From contig MNQK01000001.1 in the NCBI GenBank assembly GCA_001915385.1, forward strand, positions 1 through 64,000: a stretch of DNA of 64,000 nucleotides. The letters are read 5' to 3'. Within the stretch, counting starts at the first letter, position 1. Each line of letters starts with the position of its first letter. This document shows positions 49,696 through 59,032 of the stretch, piece by piece. A model generated the notes under the pieces. It was not told the origin of the DNA. It worked only from the letters and a program-made list of their open reading frames with translations, and ran no database searches. The stretch comes from Bacteroidales bacterium 52_46. Lineage in GTDB: Bacteria > Bacteroidota > Bacteroidia > Bacteroidales > Muribaculaceae. A program made the translations under genes and the position numbers.

Positions 49696-52107
49696 ATGAA
49701 TTTCAGCCATAATAACGACCAGGGACCGATATTGTCAATCGGACATATAGAATTGGGAGAGACAAAACGCAAGGAACTCAATGTCGACCCGACAGATGTC
49801 CCTATTCTTCCGACGCGCAATGTCGTGCTTTTCCCAAATGTCACAATCCCTATAAAACTTGGCCGCGAGACCTCGCTCCACATTGCCGAACTGGCGAAAA
49901 AGCGCAATATACCCATCGGTATCGTATGCCAGCTCGACCCGTCGGAGGACGACCCGTCGCTCAACTCGCTGTTCCATTACGGCGTAATCGGCGACGTGCT
50001 TCAGGTGATACAGCTCCCCGACAATACGAGCACCGCCATAGTGCGCGGCACCGCCAAATTCAAAATCACCGGCAAAGGCGCAGGCATACTTTTGCCCGAG
50101 GCTCCGATAAGCGCGCAAGTGAAAATAATCAACGAGACCTATCCCAAGGAATCAGACAAGGAATTCTCGGCATTGTGCGACGAAATCAAGTCGACTGCTT
50201 CAAAGCTCGCGTCGGCCGGCAATAAGTCGCCTGTCGAGGTCGACCTGCTTTTCAACCTCTCCAACAGCGGCATGGGACGTGAGGAATTGGTCAATATGAC
50301 CGCCACCCATGTGCCCATCGACATCAAGGTTAAGATGTCGCTGCTCGCCATGTACCGTCTGAAAGAGCGCGCGCAGACCCTGTTCAACGAGCTTGTCAAG
50401 CATGAGGAGATGCTGAGCATCGCCCAGACCGTGCATCAGCGTGCCCGCGAATCGTTTGACGACCAGCAACGCCGCGTATTCCTTCAGCGCCAGATGGAGG
50501 CCATCGACCGCGAGCTCAACGGCGACGACAACGACGCCGATAATTTCAGGGAGCGGGCCGCGAAACTCACTATGCCCGAAAAAGCCGCGGCACATTTCGA
50601 GAAAGAACTCGACAAACTGCAGCGCCTCAACCCGCAGGCTCCCGACTACAGCGTGCAGTATGCCTATCTGGAGACGTTTCTCGAACTTCCATGGGGCATC
50701 AGCAGCGAGCTTAACCGCGACTTCGGCCGAGCCGAAGAAGTGCTCAACAGCTGCCACTACGGACTGGAGAAGGTAAAGGAACGCATACTCGAGCAGATTG
50801 CGGTGCTGATGCACAATCCCGACGGCAAGTCACCCATCTTATGCCTTGTAGGCCCTCCGGGGGTCGGCAAGACATCGCTCGGGCAGTCGATAGCCGACGC
50901 GCTCGGACGCAAATTCCAGCGCATATCGCTCGGCGGCCTGCATGACGAGGCCGAGATACGTGGTCACCGCCGCACATATATCGGTGCCATGCCCGGACGC
51001 ATCATCGAGGCGGTACGCCGCGCAGGCACCTCCAATCCGGTGCTCATGCTCGACGAGATTGACAAAATCGGCAATGACTACAAGGGCGACCCGGCAGCCG
51101 CCCTCCTCGAAGTGCTCGACCCCGAACAGAACTTCCGTTTCCACGACAACTATATAGATGTGGATTTCGACCTTTCAAAAGTACTTTTCATCGCCACGGC
51201 CAATACGCTCGAGACCGTTCAGCGTCCGCTGATTGACCGTATGGAAGTCATCGACCTGTCGGGTTATATCCTTGAGGAGAAAATCGCTATCGCACGCGAC
51301 TATCTCATACGGCGTCTGCGCAAAGAATATAACCTCAGCTATAAAGAACTCCAGCTCAGCGACGATGCGCTCGCGCTTGTCATTGAAAGCTATACCGCCG
51401 AAAGCGGAGTGCGCCAGCTTGAAAAAGCGCTCGCTTCGATAGCCCGTAAGGTTGTCTACCGCACCATCAGCGAGAAGGAAGTGAAAATGCCGATTGAAAG
51501 CGCCGACATAAAGGAATATCTCGGTGTGGCCAAGTATAGCAAGGACCGCTATGAAGGCAATTCATTCCCCGGTGTCGTTACCGGTCTGGCATGGACGGCC
51601 GTAGGCGGTGAGATACTCTTCATCGAGACATCGCTCAGCAGCGGCAAAGGCGAGAAACTCACCCTGACCGGCAATCTCGGCGACGTAATGAAAGAGTCAG
51701 CCATGATTGCGCTGCAATACGTTAAATCGCATGCCGACATGCTCGGAATACCGTACGAACGCTTTGAGAAGACCGACCTCCACATTCACGTGCCCGAGGG
51801 CGCCATACCCAAGGACGGCCCGTCGGCGGGTATCACGATGGCTACTTCGATAGCATCAGCCTTCACAGACCGCAAAGTAGCGGAACGTCTTGCCATGACA
51901 GGCGAAATCACACTCCGCGGAAAAGTGCTGCCCGTAGGCGGCATCAAAGAAAAAATACTTGCGGCAAAACGTGCCGGTATCACCGACATAATCCTCTCGA
52001 CCGAAAACCGTAAGGACGTGGAAGACATAGCCGAAAAATACCGCGCAGGCCTGACCTTCCACTACGTTGACACCGTAAGCGAAGTCTTCGCCATAGCACT
52101 GGTATAA
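49696..52107 (+). CDS. lon: ATP-dependent protease Lon
   Basis: 803 aa. Lon degrades damaged and regulatory proteins. The N-terminal LON substrate domain (about residues 35-235; LPTRNVVLFPNVTIP), a coiled-coil region, the AAA+ module with Walker A GPPGVGKT (near 388) and Walker B MLDEIDKIG, and the C-terminal protease domain are complete. The catalytic Ser is in PKDGPSAGIT (near 710) and the Lys in GGIKEKILAAKRAG (near 753). Length fits LonA. The gene stands alone, preceded by an inverted-repeat element and followed by paired GC-rich palindromes. Confidence 0.97.
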   Translation: MNFSHNNDQGPILSIGHIELGETKRKELNVDPTDVPILPTRNVVLFPNVTIPIKLGRETSLHIAELAKKRNIPIGIVCQLDPSEDDPSLNSLFHYGVIGDVLQVIQLPDNTSTAIVRGTAKFKITGKGAGILLPEAPISAQVKIINETYPKESDKEFSALCDEIKSTASKLASAGNKSPVEVDLLFNLSNSGMGREELVNMTATHVPIDIKVKMSLLAMYRLKERAQTLFNELVKHEEMLSIAQTVHQRARESFDDQQRRVFLQRQMEAIDRELNGDDNDADNFRERAAKLTMPEKAAAHFEKELDKLQRLNPQAPDYSVQYAYLETFLELPWGISSELNRDFGRAEEVLNSCHYGLEKVKERILEQIAVLMHNPDGKSPILCLVGPPGVGKTSLGQSIADALGRKFQRISLGGLHDEAEIRGHRRTYIGAMPGRIIEAVRRAGTSNPVLMLDEIDKIGNDYKGDPAAALLEVLDPEQNFRFHDNYIDVDFDLSKVLFIATANTLETVQRPLIDRMEVIDLSGYILEEKIAIARDYLIRRLRKEYNLSYKELQLSDDALALVIESYTAESGVRQLEKALASIARKVVYRTISEKEVKMPIESADIKEYLGVAKYSKDRYEGNSFPGVVTGLAWTAVGGEILFIETSLSSGKGEKLTLTGNLGDVMKESAMIALQYVKSHADMLGIPYERFEKTDLHIHVPEGAIPKDGPSAGITMATSIASAFTDRKVAERLAMTGEITLRGKVLPVGGIKEKILAAKRAGITDIILSTENRKDVEDIAEKYRAGLTFHYVDTVSEVFAIALV

Positions 52108-52202
52108 CCAAAGTCACCAAATCAGTTCTACGCCCCGGTCTGCCAATCTCTAACAAGGATGTGCAGAACTGATGTCGACAACGCATGATGTAGGGAGAGG
52201 AG

Positions 52203-52271
52203 CGGGGGCGTCTCGCCCCCGTGGTATTATTTTTATACACCGAAAGTTACTACGGGGGCGAGACGCCCCCG
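52203..52271. repeat. Paired CGGGGGCG palindromes, copies 2 and 3
   Basis: CGGGGGCGTCTCGCCCCCG (52203-52221) and CGGGGGCGAGACGCCCCCG (52253-52271). Each is near-palindromic and the two are exact reverse complements, so both single hairpins and one large stem are possible. They fill part of the 318-base gap after lon. Confidence 0.75.
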
Positions 52272-52314
52272 CCCCACTCAGCTCAGCTTAAGTTAATAGC
52301 ATTGAATCGCGTAC

Positions 52315-52356
52315 CTACAATTTGCTGCGACTTTTGACCGCTAATTATATTTTTCA
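52315..52356. repeat. Dispersed ~41-bp repeat, copy 2
   Basis: TACAATTTGCTGCGACTTTT continuing to 52356 resembles 20382-20422, in the same orientation. Confidence 0.5.
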
Positions 52357-52390
52357 CTTCGGCAATAGACAGTATATCGGAAATAATTTG

Positions 52391-52398
52391 TAGATTTG
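52391..52398 (+). promoter_or_regulatory. -7 box of the aspartic protease gene
   Basis: TAGATTTG matches TAnnTTTG 28 bp before ATG 52426; no clear -33 box. Confidence 0.5.
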
Positions 52399-52425
52399 TG
52401 CTATTGACAATCAACAGATATACAA

Positions 52426-53907
52426 ATGGATATGCGAAAGATCATCTTCTCCGTCATGACCTTGATTTTCTCATTGACGGGTAGTGCTCAATCATACGAC
52501 GAGCGCATTGCCGATGCCATGAACCGAAGCGACTGGTTTGCATTGGATTCAATTTATAATGAAGCCCCGAAGGATTCCATATCACCTTTTCTCGACGTAT
52601 TTTCACGCTGCATGATTGGCAACAGGCTGAATCGCCCTGACATGTCGATTCCGGCATTTGACACGCTGTTCGGAAATCATGCGGAAGAACTCGGGTTAGG
52701 CAATCTGATAAACTGCTCCATGATGTACTCGATGGATCTGAGCCGTATAGGAGAAAACAGACAGGCGGCCGACCTGTTGGCCTCCATTCTCCCCTCAGTG
52801 CAGGAATATCTCGATTCGGCATGGACTACGGCAATACGCAACAGTATAGACAAATATACCGCCCTCTCCAAGTTCCGCCCTTACGGCATATCTTTTGAAA
52901 ATGATGCCGAGGGAAAGATTCCGTTCAAAATTGTACCCGTAGGCCCGAAAGAGAAAGAATCCGTTTTAATGCATCTTGAAAACAGTTCGATTAACGGAGC
53001 CGCCGCCGACATAACATTTGATACCGGAGCCGGAGTGAATGTAATGTCCACCTCATCGGCACAAGAATATGGTCTCATACCGCTCGATGCCTCGTCAGTA
53101 GTGGCGGGACATGGCGTTCAGTCAGGCTACCATGCTATAGCAAAAGAGGTTAAAATCGGAAATATAACACTAACCGATGTGCCATTCAGCGTCATGGACA
53201 TCACATCCGGAAACGATGAAGCTGACAAATATGTAAGCAGCTTCATGATTGTCATAGGCAGTGAAACGATGCTTCAGCTGAAGGAACTGACGCTCGATTT
53301 CATCAGCCGCGAAATCACAGTGCCGAGACAGGCGCCGGCACGCAGCCTTACACCTCCGAATATGTGTTTTTCATCCGGAATGAACTTACTTGCAAAAGGC
53401 GCCATACATGACAACCCGATGCTGATGAATATAGATTCGGGAGATGCATCCTACGGTTCATTGAATAAAAAGTTCTTTGATAACAACAAGGAATATATAA
53501 CCTCCCATGCCTCGCTTGATACAGTGCGCAGCGCCGGCATCGGCGGCATCCACATCTCTCAGTGTTATAATGTTCCCGACATGGCATTGCAATTAGGCGG
53601 CTCCAGGGCTGTAATCCCTGAAATCACGGTGGGATTGGAGGACACGCTTCCGACCACGTTGGATTACGAATGTAATTTAGGGCTGAAATCCCTGATGCTT
53701 TTTGCACGGATTCGTTTCAACATGGTCGACTTCACCATCACCACATATCCCGCACATGTTTCGGAGCTTGTTTCACCACAGCGTAAAATCCAAGGATTCA
53801 AATTCACTGATAATAAAGCGACCTTGTTACAATCGGTCGAAACCGTAGCAATGTCGATAGCGAACGGATTGCTGAATGCTAACGCGCCGACAGCTCCCGA
53901 CCTTTGA
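52426..53907 (+). CDS. Secreted retropepsin-like aspartic protease
   Basis: 493 aa, starting at ATG 52426 or 52432, with a signal peptide (MRKIIFSVMTLIFSLTGSAQ). An N-terminal helical region (about 22-165) precedes two aspartic-protease lobes: DITFDTGAGVNVMS (near residue 198) with the D-T-G catalytic triad, and a second lobe with MNIDSGDASYGSL (near 335), where D-S-G replaces D-T-G. The double-lobed, pepsin-like layout in one chain suggests an active periplasmic or surface peptidase. Substrates unknown. Convergent with the CPBP gene, 17 bp apart. Confidence 0.8.
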   Translation: MDMRKIIFSVMTLIFSLTGSAQSYDERIADAMNRSDWFALDSIYNEAPKDSISPFLDVFSRCMIGNRLNRPDMSIPAFDTLFGNHAEELGLGNLINCSMMYSMDLSRIGENRQAADLLASILPSVQEYLDSAWTTAIRNSIDKYTALSKFRPYGISFENDAEGKIPFKIVPVGPKEKESVLMHLENSSINGAAADITFDTGAGVNVMSTSSAQEYGLIPLDASSVVAGHGVQSGYHAIAKEVKIGNITLTDVPFSVMDITSGNDEADKYVSSFMIVIGSETMLQLKELTLDFISREITVPRQAPARSLTPPNMCFSSGMNLLAKGAIHDNPMLMNIDSGDASYGSLNKKFFDNNKEYITSHASLDTVRSAGIGGIHISQCYNVPDMALQLGGSRAVIPEITVGLEDTLPTTLDYECNLGLKSLMLFARIRFNMVDFTITTYPAHVSELVSPQRKIQGFKFTDNKATLLQSVETVAMSIANGLLNANAPTAPDL

Positions 53908-53924
53908 GCGCACTTGTCCGCCGA

Positions 53925-54863
53925 TTAATTATGATACATCCCGGTGCGGTGGCGGAGGGCATCGCGGCGGAGGACAATGAGGCCGAGTGCTGTTACGGCT
54001 ACGCTGAGTGTTATCGTGTACCAGTCGGTGCCGAGGTTGATTGCGGCGGCGTTTTCAACCGATTCGGCTACGCCGCTGCGGGCGGCAATCCATGAGAGGA
54101 GAACTACAAGGGAGTTGTTGAAAGCATGCGCTATCACGGGCACCCATACCGAGCCGGTCCACCATATCAGGTAACCGAAATATGCACCGAGCAGCAGTCG
54201 CGGCACAAAGCCGAAAAACTGAAAATGCATGAAGCTGAATATGAATGCAGCCGCCCAGATGGCGAAATGCTTCTTCACTTTCGGCATGGTCATGAACAGA
54301 TTCTGCAATGCTCCGCGGAAAAACAGTTCCTCGGCTATTCCCGTAAGAATACCGATTATAAGTATACCCATTATAAGGTCGCCTACGGTGTTTCCGCCCG
54401 ACAGCGCGCTGATGCCGGTCGATGCGGAGTCCTCCATATTGCGCAGGCTCTCTTCCAGTCCGCTCATCGATTCGGGAAGATGCAGGTTATTGTTCCACTC
54501 TATCAGCAATTCCATGGCAGGCAGTGAAGTCAGCATCACGATGATAGCCATAATTATCGGGAACAGCCGCGGCCTGACATTGACAGTCAGAAGCGAAGCA
54601 GGCAGACGCGTCGCCACAAAAGCGGCGACAACAGCCGGAAGGATGAAGACAAGGAGGTCCTGCACGATGGCGAATATTCTCATACCCTTGGCGGTAAAAC
54701 CGTCGCCTATCAGCAGCGACGAAACGACCGACAGTAGTACGAGCATAATGAAAAACACACCGAAAAGCACACCTATGGCACGCAACGGCTGATTGACCAC
54801 AGGCAGCCACCCGCTGCCGCGTTGTGAATTGAACGATGTCGAATTTATTTCCTTTATATCCAT
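53925..54863 (-). CDS. CPBP-family intramembrane metalloprotease
   Basis: 312 aa with about eight transmembrane helices. The CPBP/Rce1 motifs are intact: EELFFRGALQNL (motif 1, glutamates), FSFMHFQFFGFVPRLLLGAY (motif 2, His) and HAFNNSLVVLL (motif 3, His/Asn). These proteins cleave membrane or prenylated substrates, or serve in bacteriocin immunity; here the role is unknown. It starts 61 bp after trmN6 and may be co-transcribed with it; a 17-bp tandem repeat (ATTATATTATTTCAATT, twice) sits in that gap. Confidence 0.88.
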   Translation of the reverse strand: MDIKEINSTSFNSQRGSGWLPVVNQPLRAIGVLFGVFFIMLVLLSVVSSLLIGDGFTAKGMRIFAIVQDLLVFILPAVVAAFVATRLPASLLTVNVRPRLFPIIMAIIVMLTSLPAMELLIEWNNNLHLPESMSGLEESLRNMEDSASTGISALSGGNTVGDLIMGILIIGILTGIAEELFFRGALQNLFMTMPKVKKHFAIWAAAFIFSFMHFQFFGFVPRLLLGAYFGYLIWWTGSVWVPVIAHAFNNSLVVLLSWIAARSGVAESVENAAAINLGTDWYTITLSVAVTALGLIVLRRDALRHRTGMYHN

Positions 54864-54923
54864 TTATTATATTATTTCAATTATTATATTATTTCAATTT
54901 TTCAATATTCGTAATACCGCCGT

Positions 54924-55652
54924 TCAGAAATCAAGATAGAAATCCTTGAGCAAGACCCTGTATTCATCAGTAAAAGTACCGTCGGCGTTCTGTATGAACA
55001 ATTGCGATTCGACGCACGGAACCAATGCCGAAGCGGAAAATTCCCATAAAGTGCGGCGCGACAGTTTCCCGGCACGTGTAAACACGCGGCAGCATCGTGT
55101 CGGAGCCAGCCCGGCCAACGATGCTTCAAACAATGCCCCGTCATCACGTCCGGCGGGCAGTACCAACGCCAACCTCCCGTTATCCGACAGCAGCTCCGCG
55201 CCTCCCCGTATAAGCGACGCAAGCGGCAGGCTGTCATCATGACGGGCGGCTGCGCGAAGCCTGTCGGGTGATTGTATACGTTCGGTGAAGAATGGCGGAT
55301 TGCTCACTATCAGATCAAACTGGCAGTCACTTGCAAACTGCATGAAATCAGCTTCACGCGCTTCAATCCTTCCGGCAAACGGCGAACTGGCGATATTGTC
55401 CGCGCACTCCGTCACGGCCTCCGTGCTGACGTCTATGCAGACAACCGATGCTCCGGGATAGCGTTGCGCTACCATCAGTCCGATAACTCCGGTACCGCAA
55501 CCCACATCGAGCACGGCGGCGTCCGCTTTATCGCCCGGCACTTGTGCCCATGCGCCAAGCAACACGCCGTCAGTTCCCACTTTCATGGCACTGAGGCTGT
55601 TGGAAAGCGAAAAATGTTTGAAGCGGAATGTCGATTCGCGATTTTTATTCAT
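54924..55652 (-). CDS. trmN6: tRNA1(Val) A37 N6-methyltransferase
   Basis: 242 aa. FRFKHFSLSNSLSAMKVGTD is the family N-terminus, followed by the SAM motif VLDVGCGTGVIGLMVAQ (near 49) and the catalytic SNPPFF (near 120) of N6-adenine methyltransferases. YfiC/TrmN6 methylates A37 of tRNA1(Val). The Bacteroidales member is conserved. No frame anomalies. Confidence 0.88.
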   Translation of the reverse strand: MNKNRESTFRFKHFSLSNSLSAMKVGTDGVLLGAWAQVPGDKADAAVLDVGCGTGVIGLMVAQRYPGASVVCIDVSTEAVTECADNIASSPFAGRIEAREADFMQFASDCQFDLIVSNPPFFTERIQSPDRLRAAARHDDSLPLASLIRGGAELLSDNGRLALVLPAGRDDGALFEASLAGLAPTRCCRVFTRAGKLSRRTLWEFSASALVPCVESQLFIQNADGTFTDEYRVLLKDFYLDF

Positions 55653-55665
55653 AATTCATATCCAC

Positions 55666-55694
55666 GGACTCACACACTGTGCGTCCCTACATTG
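55666..55694 (-). repeat. TAGGGACGC-type hairpin element, copy 2
   Basis: On the minus strand CAATGTAGGGACGCAC then AGTGTGTGAGTCC; the first 16 bases are identical to 26750-26765. It sits upstream of trmN6 in the divergent gap with engB. Confidence 0.6.
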
Positions 55695-55805
55695 TCGACT
55701 TAAATTCGCAGTTTTGCAAAATCCTCTGCATTTATTTTTGATACAGATTCAATGCAAAATTACAATTTTTAGTTCCTTTGCGCAACTATTTATCTACAAA
55801 TTGGT

Positions 55806-55813
55806 TATCTTTG
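55806..55813 (+). promoter_or_regulatory. -7 box of engB
   Basis: TATCTTTG matches TAnnTTTG, 33 bp before ATG 55847. The nearest upstream TTTG (55777-55780) is 25 bp away, longer than usual. Confidence 0.6.
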
Positions 55814-55846
55814 CATATAACAAACAGATAAACATTTCACAAAAGC

Positions 55847-56455
55847 ATGATAATCAACAGCGCGCGCTTCGTAATCTCAAATACGTCGGTCGACAAATGC
55901 CCCTCCGACACCCGTCATGAATACGCCTTCATAGGCCGTTCGAACGTAGGCAAATCCTCGCTCATCAATATGCTCACCGGCCACAAATCGCTGGCCCAGA
56001 CATCGTCAAAACCGGGAAAGACACTGCTTATCAATCATTTTCTGATCAACGATTCATGGTACATAGTCGACCTTCCCGGCTACGGCTATGCACAGCGCAG
56101 CAAAGACAGCCGGCAGGCAATAGACAAAATCATACGGAGCTATATCCTCAACCGCATGCAGATGACCACCCTCTTCCTGCTGATTGACGTGCGCCACAAA
56201 CCGCAAAAAATCGACCTTGAATTCATGGAGTGGCTCGGAGAGAACGGTGTCCCCTTCGCCATCGTGTTCACGAAACTCGACAAGCTGTCGTCGGCAGCCG
56301 GCAAAAAATCAATTTCCAACTACTGTACCACCCTTCTCGAGCAGTGGGAGGAGCTTCCGCCGGTGTTCGCCACATCGAGCGAAGACCGCCGCGGACGCGA
56401 CGCCATACTTGACTATATCGACCAGCTTAATCAGCTCCCGTTGCAAACCGTTTAG
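55847..56455 (+). CDS. engB: Ribosome biogenesis GTPase EngB/YsxC
   Basis: 202 aa. An essential GTPase in large-subunit assembly. G1 GRSNVGKSSLINML (near residue 28), G3 DLPGYGYA (near 75), G4 TKLDKL (near 146) and G5 TSSEDRRG are present and ordered. Typical length. A small gene follows 80 bp downstream and a terminator ends the unit at 56741. Confidence 0.95.
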   Translation: MIINSARFVISNTSVDKCPSDTRHEYAFIGRSNVGKSSLINMLTGHKSLAQTSSKPGKTLLINHFLINDSWYIVDLPGYGYAQRSKDSRQAIDKIIRSYILNRMQMTTLFLLIDVRHKPQKIDLEFMEWLGENGVPFAIVFTKLDKLSSAAGKKSISNYCTTLLEQWEELPPVFATSSEDRRGRDAILDYIDQLNQLPLQTV

Positions 56456-56535
56456 AGCTTTCCGGTGTTAATATTTCAACCGCGGCCCTGTGGCCCGGCC
56501 AAGCATCCATTACAGCTAACTAAAATATCAACATT

Positions 56536-56706
56536 ATGGATAAGAAAGACGAAAAACTTCCGAAGAGCGAAATCGAAAAGGCCGAACAGACATATCCGGG
56601 AGTGGCAATCAACGAGGCAGACGACGATGCCGACACAAAAGAACTGGTAAAAGAACGCACTTGCACGCTCAACAACAATCCGCGCAACGAAGGAAAGCCG
56701 GTATGA
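56536..56706 (+). CDS. Small charged protein (56 aa), conserved-looking
   Basis: ATG 56536 opens a 56-codon frame ending at TGA 56704-56706. The product is highly charged and acidic (KSEIEKAEQTYPGV, NEADDDADTKELVKER) and ends NNNPRNEGKPV. It has no membrane segment or known domain and is probably disordered. Coding is supported by its position between engB and a terminator, and by a regular, in-frame composition. Function unknown. Confidence 0.6.
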   Translation: MDKKDEKLPKSEIEKAEQTYPGVAINEADDDADTKELVKERTCTLNNNPRNEGKPV

Positions 56707-56740
56707 GCGGTCTACACTTTAAAAAATTAAAAAAAATTTT

Positions 56741-56794
56741 GCAGGCTGAAACTACGATTTAATCGCCATTCAGCCTGCTTTTCTGTTTTTTTTG
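56741..56794 (+). terminator. Terminator of the engB unit
   Basis: GCAGGCTGAA (56741-56750) pairs with TTCAGCCTGC (56769-56778), followed by TTTTCTGTTTTTTTT. The T-tract runs directly into the next promoter. Confidence 0.85.
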
Positions 56795-56795
56795 C

Positions 56796-56803
56796 TATCT
56801 TTG
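56796..56803 (+). promoter_or_regulatory. -7 box of the relA/spoT-like gene
   Basis: TATCTTTG matches TAnnTTTG, 21 bp before ATG 56825, immediately after the terminator T-tract. Confidence 0.65.
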
Positions 56804-56824
56804 TTGATAAAAAGCAAAACGCAC

Positions 56825-59032
56825 ATGTCAACCGCACAACTACATCAGTCAGGCAAAACTACAATGCTCGGTCTCTGTCGCGGACTATACCGCCAGATGG
56901 AGGCTCAAGGCATCGATGCCGACAAACTGCGCACTCTCATCGGCCTGCTGCGTGAAGCAGCCAAAGAAGGTCATCTGCGGCCCGACCGCTTCGGCATAAG
57001 TCCCGTAGTGCACAATCTGTACACATCCCACGCTCTGTGCAACCGCGTCAGTCCGGACATCAACATGGTGGCTGCCATAATGCTGCGCAACCTCGTGGAG
57101 TGTGATTTCATATCCATGGCCGACGTCAGGACCCAGTGGGGCGACGATGTGGCAAAACTCCTCGGCGGTCTCCGCAACATCACCCAGCTATATTCGCGTC
57201 AGGTAGCCGTGGAGAGCGACAACTTCCGCCGGCTTCTGATGATATTTGCCGAGGATATCCGTGTCATCATCATCATGATAGTCGACCGTCTGGAGCTGAT
57301 GAAACTCATCAATCACCATCCCAACGAAAGGCTTGTGCGCGAGGTTGCCTACGAGGCCAACTTCCTCTATGCCCCGCTCGCCCACCGTCTCGGCCTCTAT
57401 GCCATCAAGGGTGAGATTGAGGACATGTCGCTCAAATATACCAACCGCAAGGCTTTCGACGACATTGCGCGCCATCTCAACGAGACCAAGGCCAAGCGCG
57501 ACGCCTACATAGCCGATTTCATACGTCCGGTCCGTGAGAAACTCGACGCAACGGGCATAAAATATGAAATCAAAGGACGGACGAAATCGATCTATTCCAT
57601 CTGGAACAAACTGATAAAGCAGAAGAACGACATAGACCACATCTATGACCTCTTCGCCATACGCATCATAATCGACACTCCGCCGGAGCGCGAGAAAGCT
57701 GAATGCTGGCTCGCCTACTCCATCGTCACCGACATGTACCGGCCCAATCCGGCCCGTATGAAGGACTGGATAAGCATACCGAAATCCAACGGCTATGAGT
57801 CGCTGCACATAACGGTATCGGGCCCCGACGGACGCTGGGTAGAGGTGCAGATACGCACGCGCCGCATGGACCTCGTGGCTGAAAAGGGCGTCGCCGCCCA
57901 CTGGCGTTACAAGGGCATTAAAAGCGAGGGGGAGATGGACTCGTGGATGAACAAGGTGCGCAACATACTCGAAGGTGGCACGGAAGGACCGATGGAGCTG
58001 ATGCGCAACTTCAAGATGGACTTCTACGACAAGGAAGTGTTCGTGTTCACCCCCAAAGGCGACCTCTACAAACTGCCTCTCGGAGCTACGGTGCTCGACT
58101 TCGCTTTCAACATACACTCGCGTCTCGGCTGCCAGTGCACCGGGGCACGTGTCAACGGCAAGAACCAGAAGATAAACTACAAGCTGCAAAGCGGCGACAC
58201 GGTGGAGATACTCACTTCGGCCGCCCAGTCGCCCAAGCAGGACTGGCTTAACTTCGTGGTGACATCGAAAGCACGCACGAAGATACGCCAGACTCTCAAC
58301 GAGCGCTCCAACCAGGCTTCGGAACTTGCGCGCGAGATGATACAGCGCCGTTTCAAGAACCGCAAGATAGAGCTTGACGAAGCCACGATGATGCGCACGA
58401 TCAAGAAACTCGGCTATAAGACCGTAACCGATTTCTACAACGACATAGCCAACGAGACCCTCGACTTCACTACCGTAACCGACGCCTACGAACTTGCCTC
58501 GGGACGCAATCTGCCGGAGGCTGAGACGCGTTCGGCCGAAGAATTCATACTCCCCGTGGCCGACGACACGTCCAATGCTTCGGCAAGCGATATTCTCGTA
58601 ATCGGTGACAACATCAAGGGAATAAACTACCGCCTGGCACGCTGCTGCAACCCGATACACGGCGACGAGGTGTTCGGCTTCATATCGTCGGAGGGCGTGG
58701 TCAGCATACACCGTGCCGACTGTCCAAACGCCATACACATGCGTCAGCGTTTCCCATATCGTGTGGTTCCCACCCGGTGGTCGGGTAAAGTCGGCGACCA
58801 GTTCGCCACGACACTGAGGGTTGTCGGTCATGACGACATAGGTATCGTGACCAACATCACGTCAATCATCAACAAGGAGAAAGACATTACTTTGCGTGCC
58901 ATATCAATCGACTCCAACGACGGCCTGTTCCAGGGTCATCTGTCGGTAGGAGTCAACGACCTGAGCGCGCTCAAAATGCTTATAAAGAAAATAAAAACGA
59001 TAAAAGGAGTAAAGGATGTACAACGCGTATAG
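56825..59032 (+). CDS. RelA/SpoT-family (p)ppGpp synthetase with degenerate hydrolase motif
   Basis: About 735 aa from ATG 56825. The N-terminal HD hydrolase domain is present as a fold, but the His-Asp pair of 'LLHDxVED' is replaced (AAIMLRNLVECDF) and the later DRLHNM reads DRLELM, so ppGpp hydrolysis is unlikely. The synthetase is intact: GRTKSIYSIWNKL, YDLFAIRI, ARMKDWISIPKSNGYESLHI (an RxKD motif typical of bifunctional Rel proteins) and EVQIRT. TGS (VFVFTPKGDLYKLPLGAT), a CC/zinc-finger-like segment (LARCCNPIHGD) and a C-terminal ACT domain follow. It probably acts as a synthetase alongside a second Rel protein elsewhere. The next gene overlaps its 3' end by 17 bp. Confidence 0.88.
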   Translation: MSTAQLHQSGKTTMLGLCRGLYRQMEAQGIDADKLRTLIGLLREAAKEGHLRPDRFGISPVVHNLYTSHALCNRVSPDINMVAAIMLRNLVECDFISMADVRTQWGDDVAKLLGGLRNITQLYSRQVAVESDNFRRLLMIFAEDIRVIIIMIVDRLELMKLINHHPNERLVREVAYEANFLYAPLAHRLGLYAIKGEIEDMSLKYTNRKAFDDIARHLNETKAKRDAYIADFIRPVREKLDATGIKYEIKGRTKSIYSIWNKLIKQKNDIDHIYDLFAIRIIIDTPPEREKAECWLAYSIVTDMYRPNPARMKDWISIPKSNGYESLHITVSGPDGRWVEVQIRTRRMDLVAEKGVAAHWRYKGIKSEGEMDSWMNKVRNILEGGTEGPMELMRNFKMDFYDKEVFVFTPKGDLYKLPLGATVLDFAFNIHSRLGCQCTGARVNGKNQKINYKLQSGDTVEILTSAAQSPKQDWLNFVVTSKARTKIRQTLNERSNQASELAREMIQRRFKNRKIELDEATMMRTIKKLGYKTVTDFYNDIANETLDFTTVTDAYELASGRNLPEAETRSAEEFILPVADDTSNASASDILVIGDNIKGINYRLARCCNPIHGDEVFGFISSEGVVSIHRADCPNAIHMRQRFPYRVVPTRWSGKVGDQFATTLRVVGHDDIGIVTNITSIINKEKDITLRAISIDSNDGLFQGHLSVGVNDLSALKMLIKKIKTIKGVKDVQRV

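Noticed and set aside
57188..58831. 547-codon antisense frame inside the relA/spoT-like gene
   Set aside because: It mirrors a well-supported gene on the other strand; it has no domain sense and arises from GC-rich codon usage.
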